A stretch of DNA of 9,014 nucleotides, taken from contig DAOWDM010000116.1 of NCBI GenBank assembly GCA_030639035.1, forward strand, positions 1 through 9,014, read 5' to 3'. The DNA comes from Alphaproteobacteria bacterium (GTDB taxonomy: Bacteria > Pseudomonadota > Alphaproteobacteria > DAOWDM01). Positions within the stretch are counted from its first letter, which is position 1; each line of letters starts with the position of its first letter. The position numbers and the translations under genes are program-made. This document shows positions 1 to 6,243 of the stretch, piece after piece. Below the pieces are notes generated by a model that made no database searches, was not told the origin of the DNA, and was given only the letters and a program-made list of their open reading frames with translations.

Positions 1-2563
1 CGAAGATGGTGAGACACTTGACGATATTCTTGCAGAAGCTTTTGCTACAGTTCGAGAAGCAGCTAAAAGAACGCTTGGGCAACGTCATTTTGATGTTCAG
101 CTAATCGGTGGAATAGTTCTGCACCGTGGCATGATTACAGAAATGAAAACAGGTGAAGGAAAGACTCTAGTTGCAACGTTGGCGGCTTATCTGAATTCTA
201 TTTCAGGAAAAGGAGTTCATATCGTTACTGTTAACGATTATCTGGCGAATCGTGATTCTGAATGGATGGGGAAAGTTTATCGTTTTCTTGGGCTTAAAGT
301 TGGCTGTATTGTTCATGGCATTTCTGATGATGAGCGAAAAGCAGTGTACGCCAGCGATATTGTTTACGCTACAAACAACGAGCTTGGTTTTGACTATCTG
401 CGGGATAATATGAAATTCCGTTTGGACGAGATGTCTCAAAGAGCTTTCAATTTCGCTATTATTGATGAAGTCGACTCTATTTTAGTTGATGAAGCTAGAA
501 CTCCTCTTATTATTTCAGGAGCGGCAGAAAACTCCTCGGAACGCTACATCATTGTTAACAGGCTCATACAAAAGCTTGATGAAAGTCATTACGAAAAAGA
601 TGAGAAACAAAAATCAGTTACACTTACAGATGACGGTGTTGAAAAAGTAGAAGAACTTCTTGCCAAAGAAGGTCTAATGGAGGGGGAAAGCCTTTATGAC
701 ATAGGCAATGTTTCACTTGTTCATCACGTTGATCAGGCTTTGCGTGCTCATATCATGTTCCAAAAAGATGTAGACTATATGGTCAAAGACGACAAAGTTG
801 TCATTATTGATGAGTTTACAGGACGTATGATGGAGGGTAGACGTTACTCTGACGGCTTGCATCAGGCTTTGGAAGCAAAAGAGAAAGCCTCGATACAGTC
901 AGAGAACCAAACGCTTGCAAGCGTAACATTCCAGAATTTTTTCCGTTTATATCCTAAGCTTTCTGGAATGACAGGCACAGCAATGACAGAAGCTGCTGAG
1001 TTCGCAGATATATACAACCTTGAAGTCGTTGAAATCCCAACAAATCTTCCTGTAATCCGTGATGATATGCATGATGAGATTTACCGCACAGCCAAAGAAA
1101 AAAATGATGCGATAGTCAAGCTGATAAAAGAATGTGTAAACCGTAATCAGCCTGTTTTAGTAGGAACAACATCTATTGAAAAATCAGAATATCTTGGTGA
1201 ACTTCTAGCTAGAGAAAAAGACATTAAATTCAACATCTTAAATGCAAGGCATCATGAACGTGAAGCTAGCATTATTGCTCAAGCTGGTATTCCAAGTGCA
1301 GTAACTATTGCTACAAACATGGCAGGACGAGGCACAGATATTCAGCTTGGCGGTCATTTTGACATGAGAGTTTCACAAGAACTTAACGATATAGTTGATG
1401 AAAAAGAGCGTAAAAAACTTACGCAAAAAATCAGTGAAGAAATCGAGGAAAAGAAACAAATAGCTCTTGATGGTGGCGGATTATTCGTAATAGGTACAGA
1501 AAGGCACGAAAGTAGACGTATAGATAACCAGCTTCGCGGTCGTTCAGGACGACAAGGCGACCCAGGTGCGTCAAAGTTCTTTCTTTCATTAGAAGACGAT
1601 CTTATGCGTATTTTTGGCACTAGCCGTATGGATTCTATGCTTCAAAGACTAGGGCTGGAAGAAGGTGAAGCTATCATTCACCCATGGATAAATAAAGCTC
1701 TTGAAAAAGCTCAGCAAAAAGTCGAATCGTGGAACTTTGATATTCGTAAAAATCTTTTGAAATACGATGATGTGATGAATGACCAGCGTAAAGTCATTTA
1801 TGAACAGCGTCGTGAACTTATGGAAGTTGATGAGGTAACTGAAACAGTATCTTCTATGCGTCATGAAGTTATTGCAGATATGGTAGAGTCTAATCTTCCT
1901 GCAAAAGTCATGCACGAACAGTGGGATATTGAGAACCTGCACGCAGAATGCCTAAAAGCTTTAAATGTCGACCTTCCTATCAATGAATGGGTTGCAGAAG
2001 AAGGTGTTGATGAGAAAATTATTGAAGAACGCATACTTGATGCTTCAGATAGAAAAATGGCAGAAAAAGCAGCTAATTTCGGACCTGAAATTATGCGTAT
2101 GGTCGAAAAAAGCATGTTGCTTCAAATACTCGACCAGACATGGAAAGAACATTTGCTCGGATTAGACTATTTACGACACACAATTTCTCTAAGGGCTTAT
2201 GGTCAAAAAGACCCTTTAAACGAATACAAAAAAGAAGCATTTTCAATGTTTGGAAACATGTTGGATTTGGTGCGGGAGCGTGTAACAAACGTTCTTTCAA
2301 TGGTGCAGATTCATGCAGAACCAGCTCCAGATTCACTTGAGCCATCAATGCCGTCTAATGTAAGACAGATTCATGAAACACCAGAGCAAGCTGTCGGGGA
2401 AAGTTCCGAAAAAGAAGCTAGCAAAAGCCAGCCTTTCCGTTATGCAAAAGGTGAGAATCTTAATGCTGAAGACCCATCAACATGGGGTAAAATCGCTAGA
2501 AATGCTTCGTGTCCGTGCGGTTCGGGTAAAAAATATAAACACTGCCATGGAAGAATAAACTAA
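1..2563 (+). CDS. secA: Protein translocase ATPase SecA, 5' end missing
   Basis: SecA is the cytosolic ATPase that drives preproteins through the SecYEG channel. The frame is open from base 2, so the gene starts upstream of the window. By comparison with E. coli SecA about 55-60 N-terminal residues are missing, and 853 residues are visible here. The ATG at 131 is internal, because the family sequence before it (R-H-F-D-V-Q-L-I-G-G) is encoded upstream. In order one sees Walker A M-K-T-G-E-G-K-T (143-166), the DEVD Walker B box (464-475), S-G-M-T-G-T-A, N-M-A-G-R-G-T-D, the arginine-finger region G-R-S-G-R-Q-G-D (1538-1561), and the helical scaffold with K-E-H-L-L-G-L-D-Y-L-R. The end is the SEC-C zinc tail with C-x-C-x8-C-H ligands (codons 2510, 2516, 2543, 2546), used for SecB and phospholipid binding. 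An acidic, variable linker precedes the tail. The catalytic core is intact with no frameshift. Stop is TAA. The sequence style is alphaproteobacterial. Confidence 0.98.
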   Translation, partial: EDGETLDDILAEAFATVREAAKRTLGQRHFDVQLIGGIVLHRGMITEMKTGEGKTLVATLAAYLNSISGKGVHIVTVNDYLANRDSEWMGKVYRFLGLKVGCIVHGISDDERKAVYASDIVYATNNELGFDYLRDNMKFRLDEMSQRAFNFAIIDEVDSILVDEARTPLIISGAAENSSERYIIVNRLIQKLDESHYEKDEKQKSVTLTDDGVEKVEELLAKEGLMEGESLYDIGNVSLVHHVDQALRAHIMFQKDVDYMVKDDKVVIIDEFTGRMMEGRRYSDGLHQALEAKEKASIQSENQTLASVTFQNFFRLYPKLSGMTGTAMTEAAEFADIYNLEVVEIPTNLPVIRDDMHDEIYRTAKEKNDAIVKLIKECVNRNQPVLVGTTSIEKSEYLGELLAREKDIKFNILNARHHEREASIIAQAGIPSAVTIATNMAGRGTDIQLGGHFDMRVSQELNDIVDEKERKKLTQKISEEIEEKKQIALDGGGLFVIGTERHESRRIDNQLRGRSGRQGDPGASKFFLSLEDDLMRIFGTSRMDSMLQRLGLEEGEAIIHPWINKALEKAQQKVESWNFDIRKNLLKYDDVMNDQRKVIYEQRRELMEVDEVTETVSSMRHEVIADMVESNLPAKVMHEQWDIENLHAECLKALNVDLPINEWVAEEGVDEKIIEERILDASDRKMAEKAANFGPEIMRMVEKSMLLQILDQTWKEHLLGLDYLRHTISLRAYGQKDPLNEYKKEAFSMFGNMLDLVRERVTNVLSMVQIHAEPAPDSLEPSMPSNVRQIHETPEQAVGESSEKEASKSQPFRYAKGENLNAEDPSTWGKIARNASCPCGSGKKYKHCHGRIN

Positions 2564-2574
2564 CAATTTTTAAC

Positions 2575-3150
2575 ATGAGCAGAGAAAAGAAAGCTGTTGT
2601 TACTGTAGATGTAAATGTCTTTTCTGACCCTATCAGGGGGAAAATATCCGATACAGACAGCTGGCTTGTTATTTTAAGCAATATGTTTGCATCAAGCTTT
2701 ATTCTGGTTTGTGCCATTTCATCTGTGTATTTTAGTATGCTCAAGAATGAATGGTATTGGTACATGCTTTCTTTTTTTCTTGTCATTATTGGAGTATGGC
2801 TACTTGCTCACGCAATACGAAACATGTTCCATTACAAGGAACTGATGATAGACGACGATATGGTTAGAGTCGAAAGTCGTGGCTGGACAGGAGCAGATTC
2901 GTTTATTGAACCATGGATAAATTACAGTGGCATTATGAGCAAAACCGTTCGCTACATGCACAAAGGGCTGATAAAAACCAAATATGAAATAGTGCTTTAT
3001 CATGGGGATAAAACAAAACATATCCCACTTTACAGAGCTTGGCTTGAGCTTGAAACAGGTGAAGATGATATTGAATTTAGAAAAACAGTTCAAAAACGAT
3101 GCTCTGAAATCTCAAACGAATTAGGAGTAGACGTTCTTGATTCAGATTAG
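2575..3150 (+). CDS. Two-TM membrane protein of unknown function
   Basis: The product is 191 residues and I do not recognise a named family with confidence. It has a short hydrophilic N-terminus, two hydrophobic segments at about residues 30-53 and 61-80, then a soluble C-terminal part of about 110 residues. That part is rich in alternating beta-type stretches (K-E-L-M-I-D-D-D, Y-E-I-V-L-Y-H-G) and ends in a charged helix. Two N-terminal helices followed by a small beta domain resemble DUF2244-type or PH-like bacterial membrane proteins, but that is a resemblance of layout only. The gene starts 11 nt after the secA stop with no clear Shine-Dalgarno site, so it is probably co-transcribed with secA and translated by coupling or from an A/U-rich leader. 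Stop is TAG. I see no convincing intrinsic terminator after it. It could be an envelope protein, but the position beside secA is not evidence of a secretion role. Confidence 0.75.
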   Translation: MSREKKAVVTVDVNVFSDPIRGKISDTDSWLVILSNMFASSFILVCAISSVYFSMLKNEWYWYMLSFFLVIIGVWLLAHAIRNMFHYKELMIDDDMVRVESRGWTGADSFIEPWINYSGIMSKTVRYMHKGLIKTKYEIVLYHGDKTKHIPLYRAWLELETGEDDIEFRKTVQKRCSEISNELGVDVLDSD

Positions 3151-3422
3151 CAAAGGTTGTGTTTCATAATAGCATTGTTAGAATCTTTTTGATTTAGCCT
3201 CATTCAAAAAATCATAACAATTGTTATTCTGAGTCCTTTAGGTCTGGGAATTTAGAAAAAACAGAAAACAAAGACTGAATACGACAGCATAGGCATATGA
3301 AAGATAAAGTGATTCCATATAAATCAGATAGACTCTAATATAAGAGGATTACATAAAAACCACAAAAAATCTATCTTTCAGGTGTCTTTTTTCAAATAAC
3401 GACACCGTGTTTAGTTGCTACT
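3151..3422. other. Convergent intergenic region without a supported gene
   Basis: These 272 bases separate the plus-strand secA unit from the minus-strand pentapeptide operon. I find no tRNA, no convincing ORF and no strong intrinsic terminator for either side. It contains a perfect 14-bp palindrome (ATAACAATTGTTAT, 3214-3227) and two neighbouring inverted repeats between 3298 and 3406, listed separately. Confidence 0.6.
3298..3406. repeat. Two abutting inverted repeats, possible weak terminator
   Basis: TGAAAGATA at 3298-3306 is matched by its exact reverse complement at 3372-3380 (loop of 65 nt). The very next base begins a second dyad, GGTGTC at 3381-3386 with GACACC at 3401-3406 (loop of 14 nt). 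On the minus strand the second dyad lies 16 nt or more downstream of the last pentapeptide gene and is followed, 11 nt later, by a run of six T (3369-3364). This could serve as a poor terminator for that operon, but the gap between stem and T-run is longer than in a typical intrinsic terminator. Chance is a real alternative for the longer-looped repeat. Confidence 0.3.
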
Positions 3423-3968
3423 TTATCTGCTGTTTCCGCTCATCATAGCAGCTTTAATCATATCTTGAGCGTCTTTAACTAGTTCATCATGAGCTTCTTT
3501 TTTAGCTTTGCTATCTGCAAGGTTTTTTCCTTCTTGAGACTTACGGATACAATCTTGCTTAATTTTATCACTTGAAAACTTTGCATCAGAGAAATTTGTT
3601 CCAGCCATTTTTGCATTGTTGAGAGTAGTTTTTTTAAGCAGTGTTTTACAAAAGTTAGCACCTTCAATATTTGCTTCTGTAAGGTTAGCCATTCTTAGGA
3701 TAGACCATTCAATATTAGCATCTTTAAGGTTAGCTTTTGTAAGGTTAGCCAGCAAAAGGTTAGCTCCTTTAAGATTAGCCTCAAAAAAGTCAGCTCTTTC
3801 AAGGTCTGCTCCACTAAGGTCAGCTCCACTAAGGTTAGCTTTTTGAAGTTTAACATCATTTTTAACAGCAAGCTCAACGCATTCTTTCAGGCTGTCAACT
3901 TTATTTGATTTGAAAAGAGTTTTTCCGTCAGTATCTTTTATTTCGTAAGTTTTTCCAAATAATGACAT
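3423..3968 (-). CDS. Pentapeptide-repeat protein A (third gene of trio)
   Basis: The product is 181 residues with three parts. Residues 1-43 are a non-repeat cap beginning M-S-L-F-G-K-T-Y-E-I-K-D and ending in a helix V-D-S-L-K-E-C-V-E-L-A-V. About 18 tandem pentapeptides follow from residue 44 to about 133 (pattern A-N/D-L-x-x: A-N-L-S-G, A-D-L-S-G, A-N-L-K-G). A charged, probably helical tail of about 45 residues ends in A-A-M-M-S-G-N-S-R. Pentapeptide repeats fold into a right-handed four-sided beta-helix, so this would make about four and a half coils. Repeats are less regular at the C-terminal end (S-I-L-R-M, T-L-L-K-K). AGGAG lies 7 nt before the ATG in a 15-nt spacer after gene B. It has the shortest repeat array of the three paralogues, and its tail is longer than the others. 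There is no signal peptide or membrane segment, so it is probably cytosolic. Function is unknown. Confidence 0.9.
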   Translation of the reverse strand: MSLFGKTYEIKDTDGKTLFKSNKVDSLKECVELAVKNDVKLQKANLSGADLSGADLERADFFEANLKGANLLLANLTKANLKDANIEWSILRMANLTEANIEGANFCKTLLKKTTLNNAKMAGTNFSDAKFSSDKIKQDCIRKSQEGKNLADSKAKKEAHDELVKDAQDMIKAAMMSGNSR

Positions 3969-4055
3969 TGTTTTACTCCTATTTTATCTGCTTTTCCTAC
4001 TCATCATGGCAGCTTTGATTTTAGCTTGAGCGTCTTTAATTAATTTTGCATCAGC
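3861..4055. repeat. Gene-junction direct repeat, copy 1 (B/A junction)
   Basis: This stretch covers the 3' end of pentapeptide gene B, the 15-nt spacer and the 5' end of gene A. It is repeated at an offset of exactly 771 bp at the C/B junction. Within it 3943-3997 is identical, base for base, to 4714-4768 (55 bp), including stop codon, AGGAG and start. It marks the trio as a tandem duplication. Confidence 0.85.
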
Positions 4056-4739
4056 ATCTCTTTTAGGTTTGCTGAGATAATCTTGTTTCATTTTATCATT
4101 TGGAAATCTTGCACTAACAAAGTTAGCTCCCTCAAGATTAGCATCTTTAATAATGGTGTCATCAGATAAAAAGGCACTTCTTAAATCTGCTCCTTTAAGG
4201 TTAGCTCCTTCAAAATTTGCACTTGCAATGTTAGCCTCAGTCATCTTGGCTTCTTCAAGATTAGCCTTATAAAGATTAGCTCTTGTCAATCGAATATCAT
4301 AAAGCCAAGATTCTTTAAGATTTGCTCTTTCAAGGTTAGCGTCCATAAGGTCAGCTTTTTCAAGGTTAGCATTTTTAAGGCATGCTTCTTTAAGGTTTGC
4401 ATTTTCAAGGTTAGCCTTTTTAAGGCATGCTTCTTTAAGGTTAGCCCCTTCAAAATTAGTCCATTTAAGATTAGCTTCAATAAGATAAGCTCCTTCAAGA
4501 TTTGCATTGCTAAGATTTGCATCGTTAAGATTTGCTTTTCCAAGCGTAGCTCCTTTAAGGTTAGCTCCTTCAAGATTAGCTCCTTCAAGATTAGCTCTTT
4601 CAAGATTAGCTCTAACAAGTTTAACTTGATCTTTAACAGCAAGCTCAACACATTCTTTCAGGCTGTCAACTTTATTTGATTTGAAGATAACGTTTCCACC
4701 CATGTCTTTTATCTCGTAAGTTTTTCCAAATAATGACAT
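3984..4739 (-). CDS. Pentapeptide-repeat protein B (second gene of trio)
   Basis: The product is 251 residues, the longest of the three paralogues. The N-terminal cap (1-43) nearly matches that of gene A. An array of roughly 34 pentapeptides runs from residue 44 to about 213, with a one-residue slip near residue 199 that resets the register (K-D-A-N-L-E-G). The tail ends D-A-Q-A-K-I-K-A-A-M-M-S-R-K-S-R. This predicts a beta-helix of about eight coils. Most repeats are A-N-L-E/K-x, with K and E mixed on the surface. It is therefore not obviously the strongly acidic DNA mimic seen in gyrase-protecting Qnr/MfpA proteins, although that role cannot be excluded. An internal 45-bp duplication is visible (see the repeat entry) and gives two A-C-L-K repeats. 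The gene is flanked on both sides by 15-nt spacers, each with AGGAG before the next start. The function is not recognisable from sequence. Confidence 0.92.
   Translation of the reverse strand: MSLFGKTYEIKDMGGNVIFKSNKVDSLKECVELAVKDQVKLVRANLERANLEGANLEGANLKGATLGKANLNDANLSNANLEGAYLIEANLKWTNFEGANLKEACLKKANLENANLKEACLKNANLEKADLMDANLERANLKESWLYDIRLTRANLYKANLEEAKMTEANIASANFEGANLKGADLRSAFLSDDTIIKDANLEGANFVSARFPNDKMKQDYLSKPKRDADAKLIKDAQAKIKAAMMSRKSR
4361..4442. repeat. 45-bp tandem duplication inside pentapeptide gene B
   Basis: Positions 4361-4397 and 4406-4442 match at 36 of 37 bases, offset by 45 bp. This is three pentapeptides (residues about 104-133: E-A-C-L-K, A-N-L-E, A-N-L-K repeated). The match is far closer than between ordinary neighbouring repeats, which suggests a recent in-frame expansion. 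Confidence 0.75.
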
Positions 4740-4826
4740 TGTTTTACTCCTATTTTATCTGCTTTTCCCACTTATCATAGCAGTTTTGATTTTAGCTTGA
4801 GCGTTTTTAACTAGTTCTGCATCAGT
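4632..4826. repeat. Gene-junction direct repeat, copy 2 (C/B junction)
   Basis: This is the second copy of the junction repeat, covering the end of gene C, the spacer and the start of gene B. Similarity extends beyond the 55 identical bases into the cap and tail codons with scattered substitutions. Homologous exchange between the two copies would delete or duplicate one whole gene without breaking a reading frame. Confidence 0.85.
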
Positions 4827-5372
4827 AGCCTTTTTAGCTTTGACTATACAATCCTGCTTAATTTTATCACTTGAAAATCTTGCATCAGTAAAGTCAACTC
4901 CTTCAATGTTAGCTTTTTCAAGATTTATATTATGAATATGAGAACCTTGTAAGCGAGCATTGTGGAGATTAGCTTTTTCAAGGTTTGTGCTATGAAGATT
5001 TGCACTTTCAAGATTTGCGTTTTTAAGATTAGCCTCTTCAAGATTTACCTTGTGAAGATTAGCAATTTTAAGGTTAGCTCTTTCAAGGTTAGCATTATTA
5101 AGATTAGAACCTGATAAATGAGCATCATAAAGATCTGCCCCTTCAAGATTCGCACCTTCCAAATTAGCCTTTTCAAAATAAACACCTTTAAGATCCGCAC
5201 CTTTAAGGTTTGCACCTTTAAGATCTGCTGTTTCAAGGAAAGCTCCAGAAAGGTCGACCTTCTCTTTAACAGCAAGCTCAACGCATTCTTTAATACTGTC
5301 AACGTTATTTGATTTGAAAATAACGTTTTGATTGAAATCTTTTATTTTATAAGTTGTTCCAAATAATGACAT
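4755..5372 (-). CDS. Pentapeptide-repeat protein C (first gene of trio)
   Basis: The product is 205 residues from the chosen ATG at 5372. That start gives M-S-L-F-G, aligned with both paralogues, and has AAGG 8 nt upstream. A GTG at 5379-5381 would add three residues but overlaps the ribosome binding site, so I reject it. The cap (1-38) is followed by about 25 pentapeptides from residue 39 to about 168 (V-D-L-S-G, A-D-L-K-G, A-N-L-E-G). The tail D-A-E-L-V-K-N-A-Q-A-K-I-K-T-A ends in S-G-K-S-R. Several repeats carry histidine (A-N-L-H-K, A-N-L-H-S, A-N-L-H-N, S-H-I-H-N), which the sister proteins lack. It is the promoter-proximal gene of the operon. Its 5' region differs from the spacers before A and B and contains a dyad over the ribosome binding site. 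Partner and function are unknown. The shared caps suggest all three paralogues interact with the same kind of partner or with each other. Confidence 0.9.
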   Translation of the reverse strand: MSLFGTTYKIKDFNQNVIFKSNNVDSIKECVELAVKEKVDLSGAFLETADLKGANLKGADLKGVYFEKANLEGANLEGADLYDAHLSGSNLNNANLERANLKIANLHKVNLEEANLKNANLESANLHSTNLEKANLHNARLQGSHIHNINLEKANIEGVDFTDARFSSDKIKQDCIVKAKKATDAELVKNAQAKIKTAMISGKSR

Positions 5373-5379
5373 AACAATC

Positions 5380-5416
5380 ACCTTCTATTTTTTATTTATA
5401 GACTACAATAGAAGGT
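5380..5416. repeat. 10-bp inverted repeat over the gene C ribosome binding site
   Basis: ACCTTCTATT (5380-5389) and AATAGAAGGT (5407-5416) are perfect reverse complements with a 17-nt loop. On the minus strand the downstream arm contains the AAGG Shine-Dalgarno of gene C. In a transcript that starts upstream of 5416 the site would be paired and hidden. If transcription starts near 5398 instead, the dyad would be a DNA operator spanning the -10 region and the leader. Either reading is inference. Confidence 0.6.
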
Positions 5417-5433
5417 TTTTGCCGTTTTGTCTA
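5405..5433 (-). promoter_or_regulatory. Likely promoter of the pentapeptide operon
   Basis: On the minus strand TAGACA (5433-5428, five of six matches to TTGACA) is followed after 17 bp by TATTGT (5410-5405, four of six matches to TATAAT). This would start transcription near 5398, about 25 nt before the gene C ATG. A TATAAA at about 5399-5394 is an alternative -10 but lacks a good -35. No terminator is visible between the 5462 gene and this site, so read-through from upstream is also possible. Confidence 0.45.
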
Positions 5434-5461
5434 TCGCTAATATGCCGTCTATTTTATAAGG

Positions 5462-6112
5462 TTATGTTCTCGCTTTATCTGCCATGATTTTATTGAACAT
5501 TTCTGCACTAAAAGGAGTTTTCGTTTTAGTGTTATCCTGTTCTTTTGGTTTCTGCCAACTGTTTGAGCTTTTCTTTAATCCTCGCAGAGCTGCTATATCG
5601 AAAGGCTTGTCTTCCTGCTTTTCCAAAAGTGGAGATTCCGCCTCTTTTGTTTCTTCTTCATGAGCTTGATGTTCTTCATGAGTTTGATGTTTTTGAGATT
5701 CTGTTTCATCATGAGTATCTGCTACATGACGAGCTTCAAAAGACTGGCGTTTTAAGTCTTCAAGCATCATTTCTGCTCTAGCACGCAATGGGCTGTTTGA
5801 ATCCAGAAGGCGAAGCAGCTGGCGAGTCTTAAGAAAATCTGCCTGCAGCTTATCTGCATTTACATCAAGAGAAGCATCTTCCTGAGCAGTAATAACACCG
5901 TCAGAAGTTATTTCTGTTTTCATTTCATAAGTATCTGTCGCAGAATGTACAGAATCATGCATTCTGTTAGCCATTTCTTTTGCTGCCATTTCTTCTGAAT
6001 GGCTACCAAGTGTTTGAGAGCTTAAACTTACCTCTGTAATGCCATTAGAGTCTTCTAATGCAACTTCTTCGTTTTCTGCATGTTCTGGTTCAATATATTC
6101 TTCATCTGACAT
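5462..6112 (-). CDS. Acidic low-complexity protein of unknown function
   Basis: I do not recognise this protein. From the ATG at 6112 it has 216 residues. This start has GGAG 8 nt upstream, whereas the ATG at 6127 has no ribosome binding site and itself reads into that GGAG. Residues 1-90 are acidic and probably disordered (M-S-D-E-E-Y-I-E-P-E). Residues about 88-128 form a likely helix (F-L-K-T-R-Q-L-L-R-L-L, A-E-M-M-L-E-D-L-K-R). Residues 129-158 are His/Glu-rich, with histidines at 142, 145, 148 and 151. A basic C-terminal part has two candidate linear motifs, F-D-I-A-A-L-R-G-L-K-K and F-S-A-E-M-F-N-K-I-M. There is no membrane segment or signal peptide. It lies between the TerB pair and the pentapeptide trio, all on the same strand, with its own likely promoter. 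The layout is that of an adaptor or linker protein, but no function can be assigned. Confidence 0.75.
   Translation of the reverse strand: MSDEEYIEPEHAENEEVALEDSNGITEVSLSSQTLGSHSEEMAAKEMANRMHDSVHSATDTYEMKTEITSDGVITAQEDASLDVNADKLQADFLKTRQLLRLLDSNSPLRARAEMMLEDLKRQSFEARHVADTHDETESQKHQTHEEHQAHEEETKEAESPLLEKQEDKPFDIAALRGLKKSSNSWQKPKEQDNTKTKTPFSAEMFNKIMADKART
5654..5689. repeat. 18-bp tandem repeat encoding the His-Glu run
   Basis: Two copies of an 18-bp unit (5654-5671 and 5672-5689) differ at one base. On the minus strand they encode H-Q-T-H-E-E and H-Q-A-H-E-E inside the acidic protein, giving histidines at every third residue. Confidence 0.8.
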
Positions 6113-6148
6113 TGCATTAACTCCCATAATTAAAACTTATCTACATAT

Positions 6149-6178
6149 TATATAGTAGTTCTTATTAAATGTTGACAA
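6149..6178 (-). promoter_or_regulatory. Likely promoter of the acidic-protein gene
   Basis: On the minus strand TTGTCA (6178-6173, five of six) is followed after 18 bp by TATATA (6154-6149), or after 20 bp by a perfect TATAAT (6152-6147). The -35 overlaps the T-run of the preceding terminator, so this gene appears to be a separate transcription unit from the TerB pair. Exact -10 choice is uncertain. Confidence 0.45.
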
Positions 6179-6209
6179 AAAACAGCTTAATTTTAATTAT
6201 TTAACTGTT
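6177..6209 (-). terminator. Intrinsic terminator of the TerB operon
   Basis: On the minus strand AACAG-TTAA (6209-6201) pairs with TTAA-CTGTT (6190-6181) across a 10-nt loop, with one bulged G at 6186. Six T follow directly (6182-6177, partly sharing the stem). It lies 35 nt after the stop codon of the second TerB gene. The stem is AT-rich but the geometry is that of a rho-independent terminator. Confidence 0.6.
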
Positions 6210-6243
6210 CTGTAACAATACTTTTTAGTTAAAAGTCTTGTAA

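Noticed and set aside
131..133. ATG at 131 as the start of secA
   Set aside because: The frame upstream to base 2 encodes conserved SecA residues (A-E-A-F-A-T-V-R-E-A and R-H-F-D-V-Q-L-I-G-G), so the gene is cut by the window edge.
3297..3338. Thirteen-codon ORF in the convergent gap
   Set aside because: It has no proper ribosome binding site and is too short to judge; nothing supports it as a gene.
3616..3846. Repetitive reading frames opposite or shifted within the pentapeptide genes
   Set aside because: They look repetitive only because the 15-bp coding repeat leaves other frames open; the frame with A-N-L-x-x, the caps and AGGAG sites is the real one.
3423..5372. CRISPR or tandem non-coding repeat array
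   Set aside because: The 15-bp periodicity is the codon pattern of the pentapeptide repeat, with open frames throughout and no spacer/repeat alternation.
5380..5420. Plus-strand intrinsic terminator (stem followed by TTTTT)
   Set aside because: The shape fits, but no plus-strand gene lies upstream of it; its position at the ribosome binding site of the minus-strand gene is the better explanation.
6172..6200. Plus-strand promoter with a perfect TTGACA
   Set aside because: No good -10 follows at 16-18 bp and there is no plus-strand gene until ileS, more than 1 kb away.
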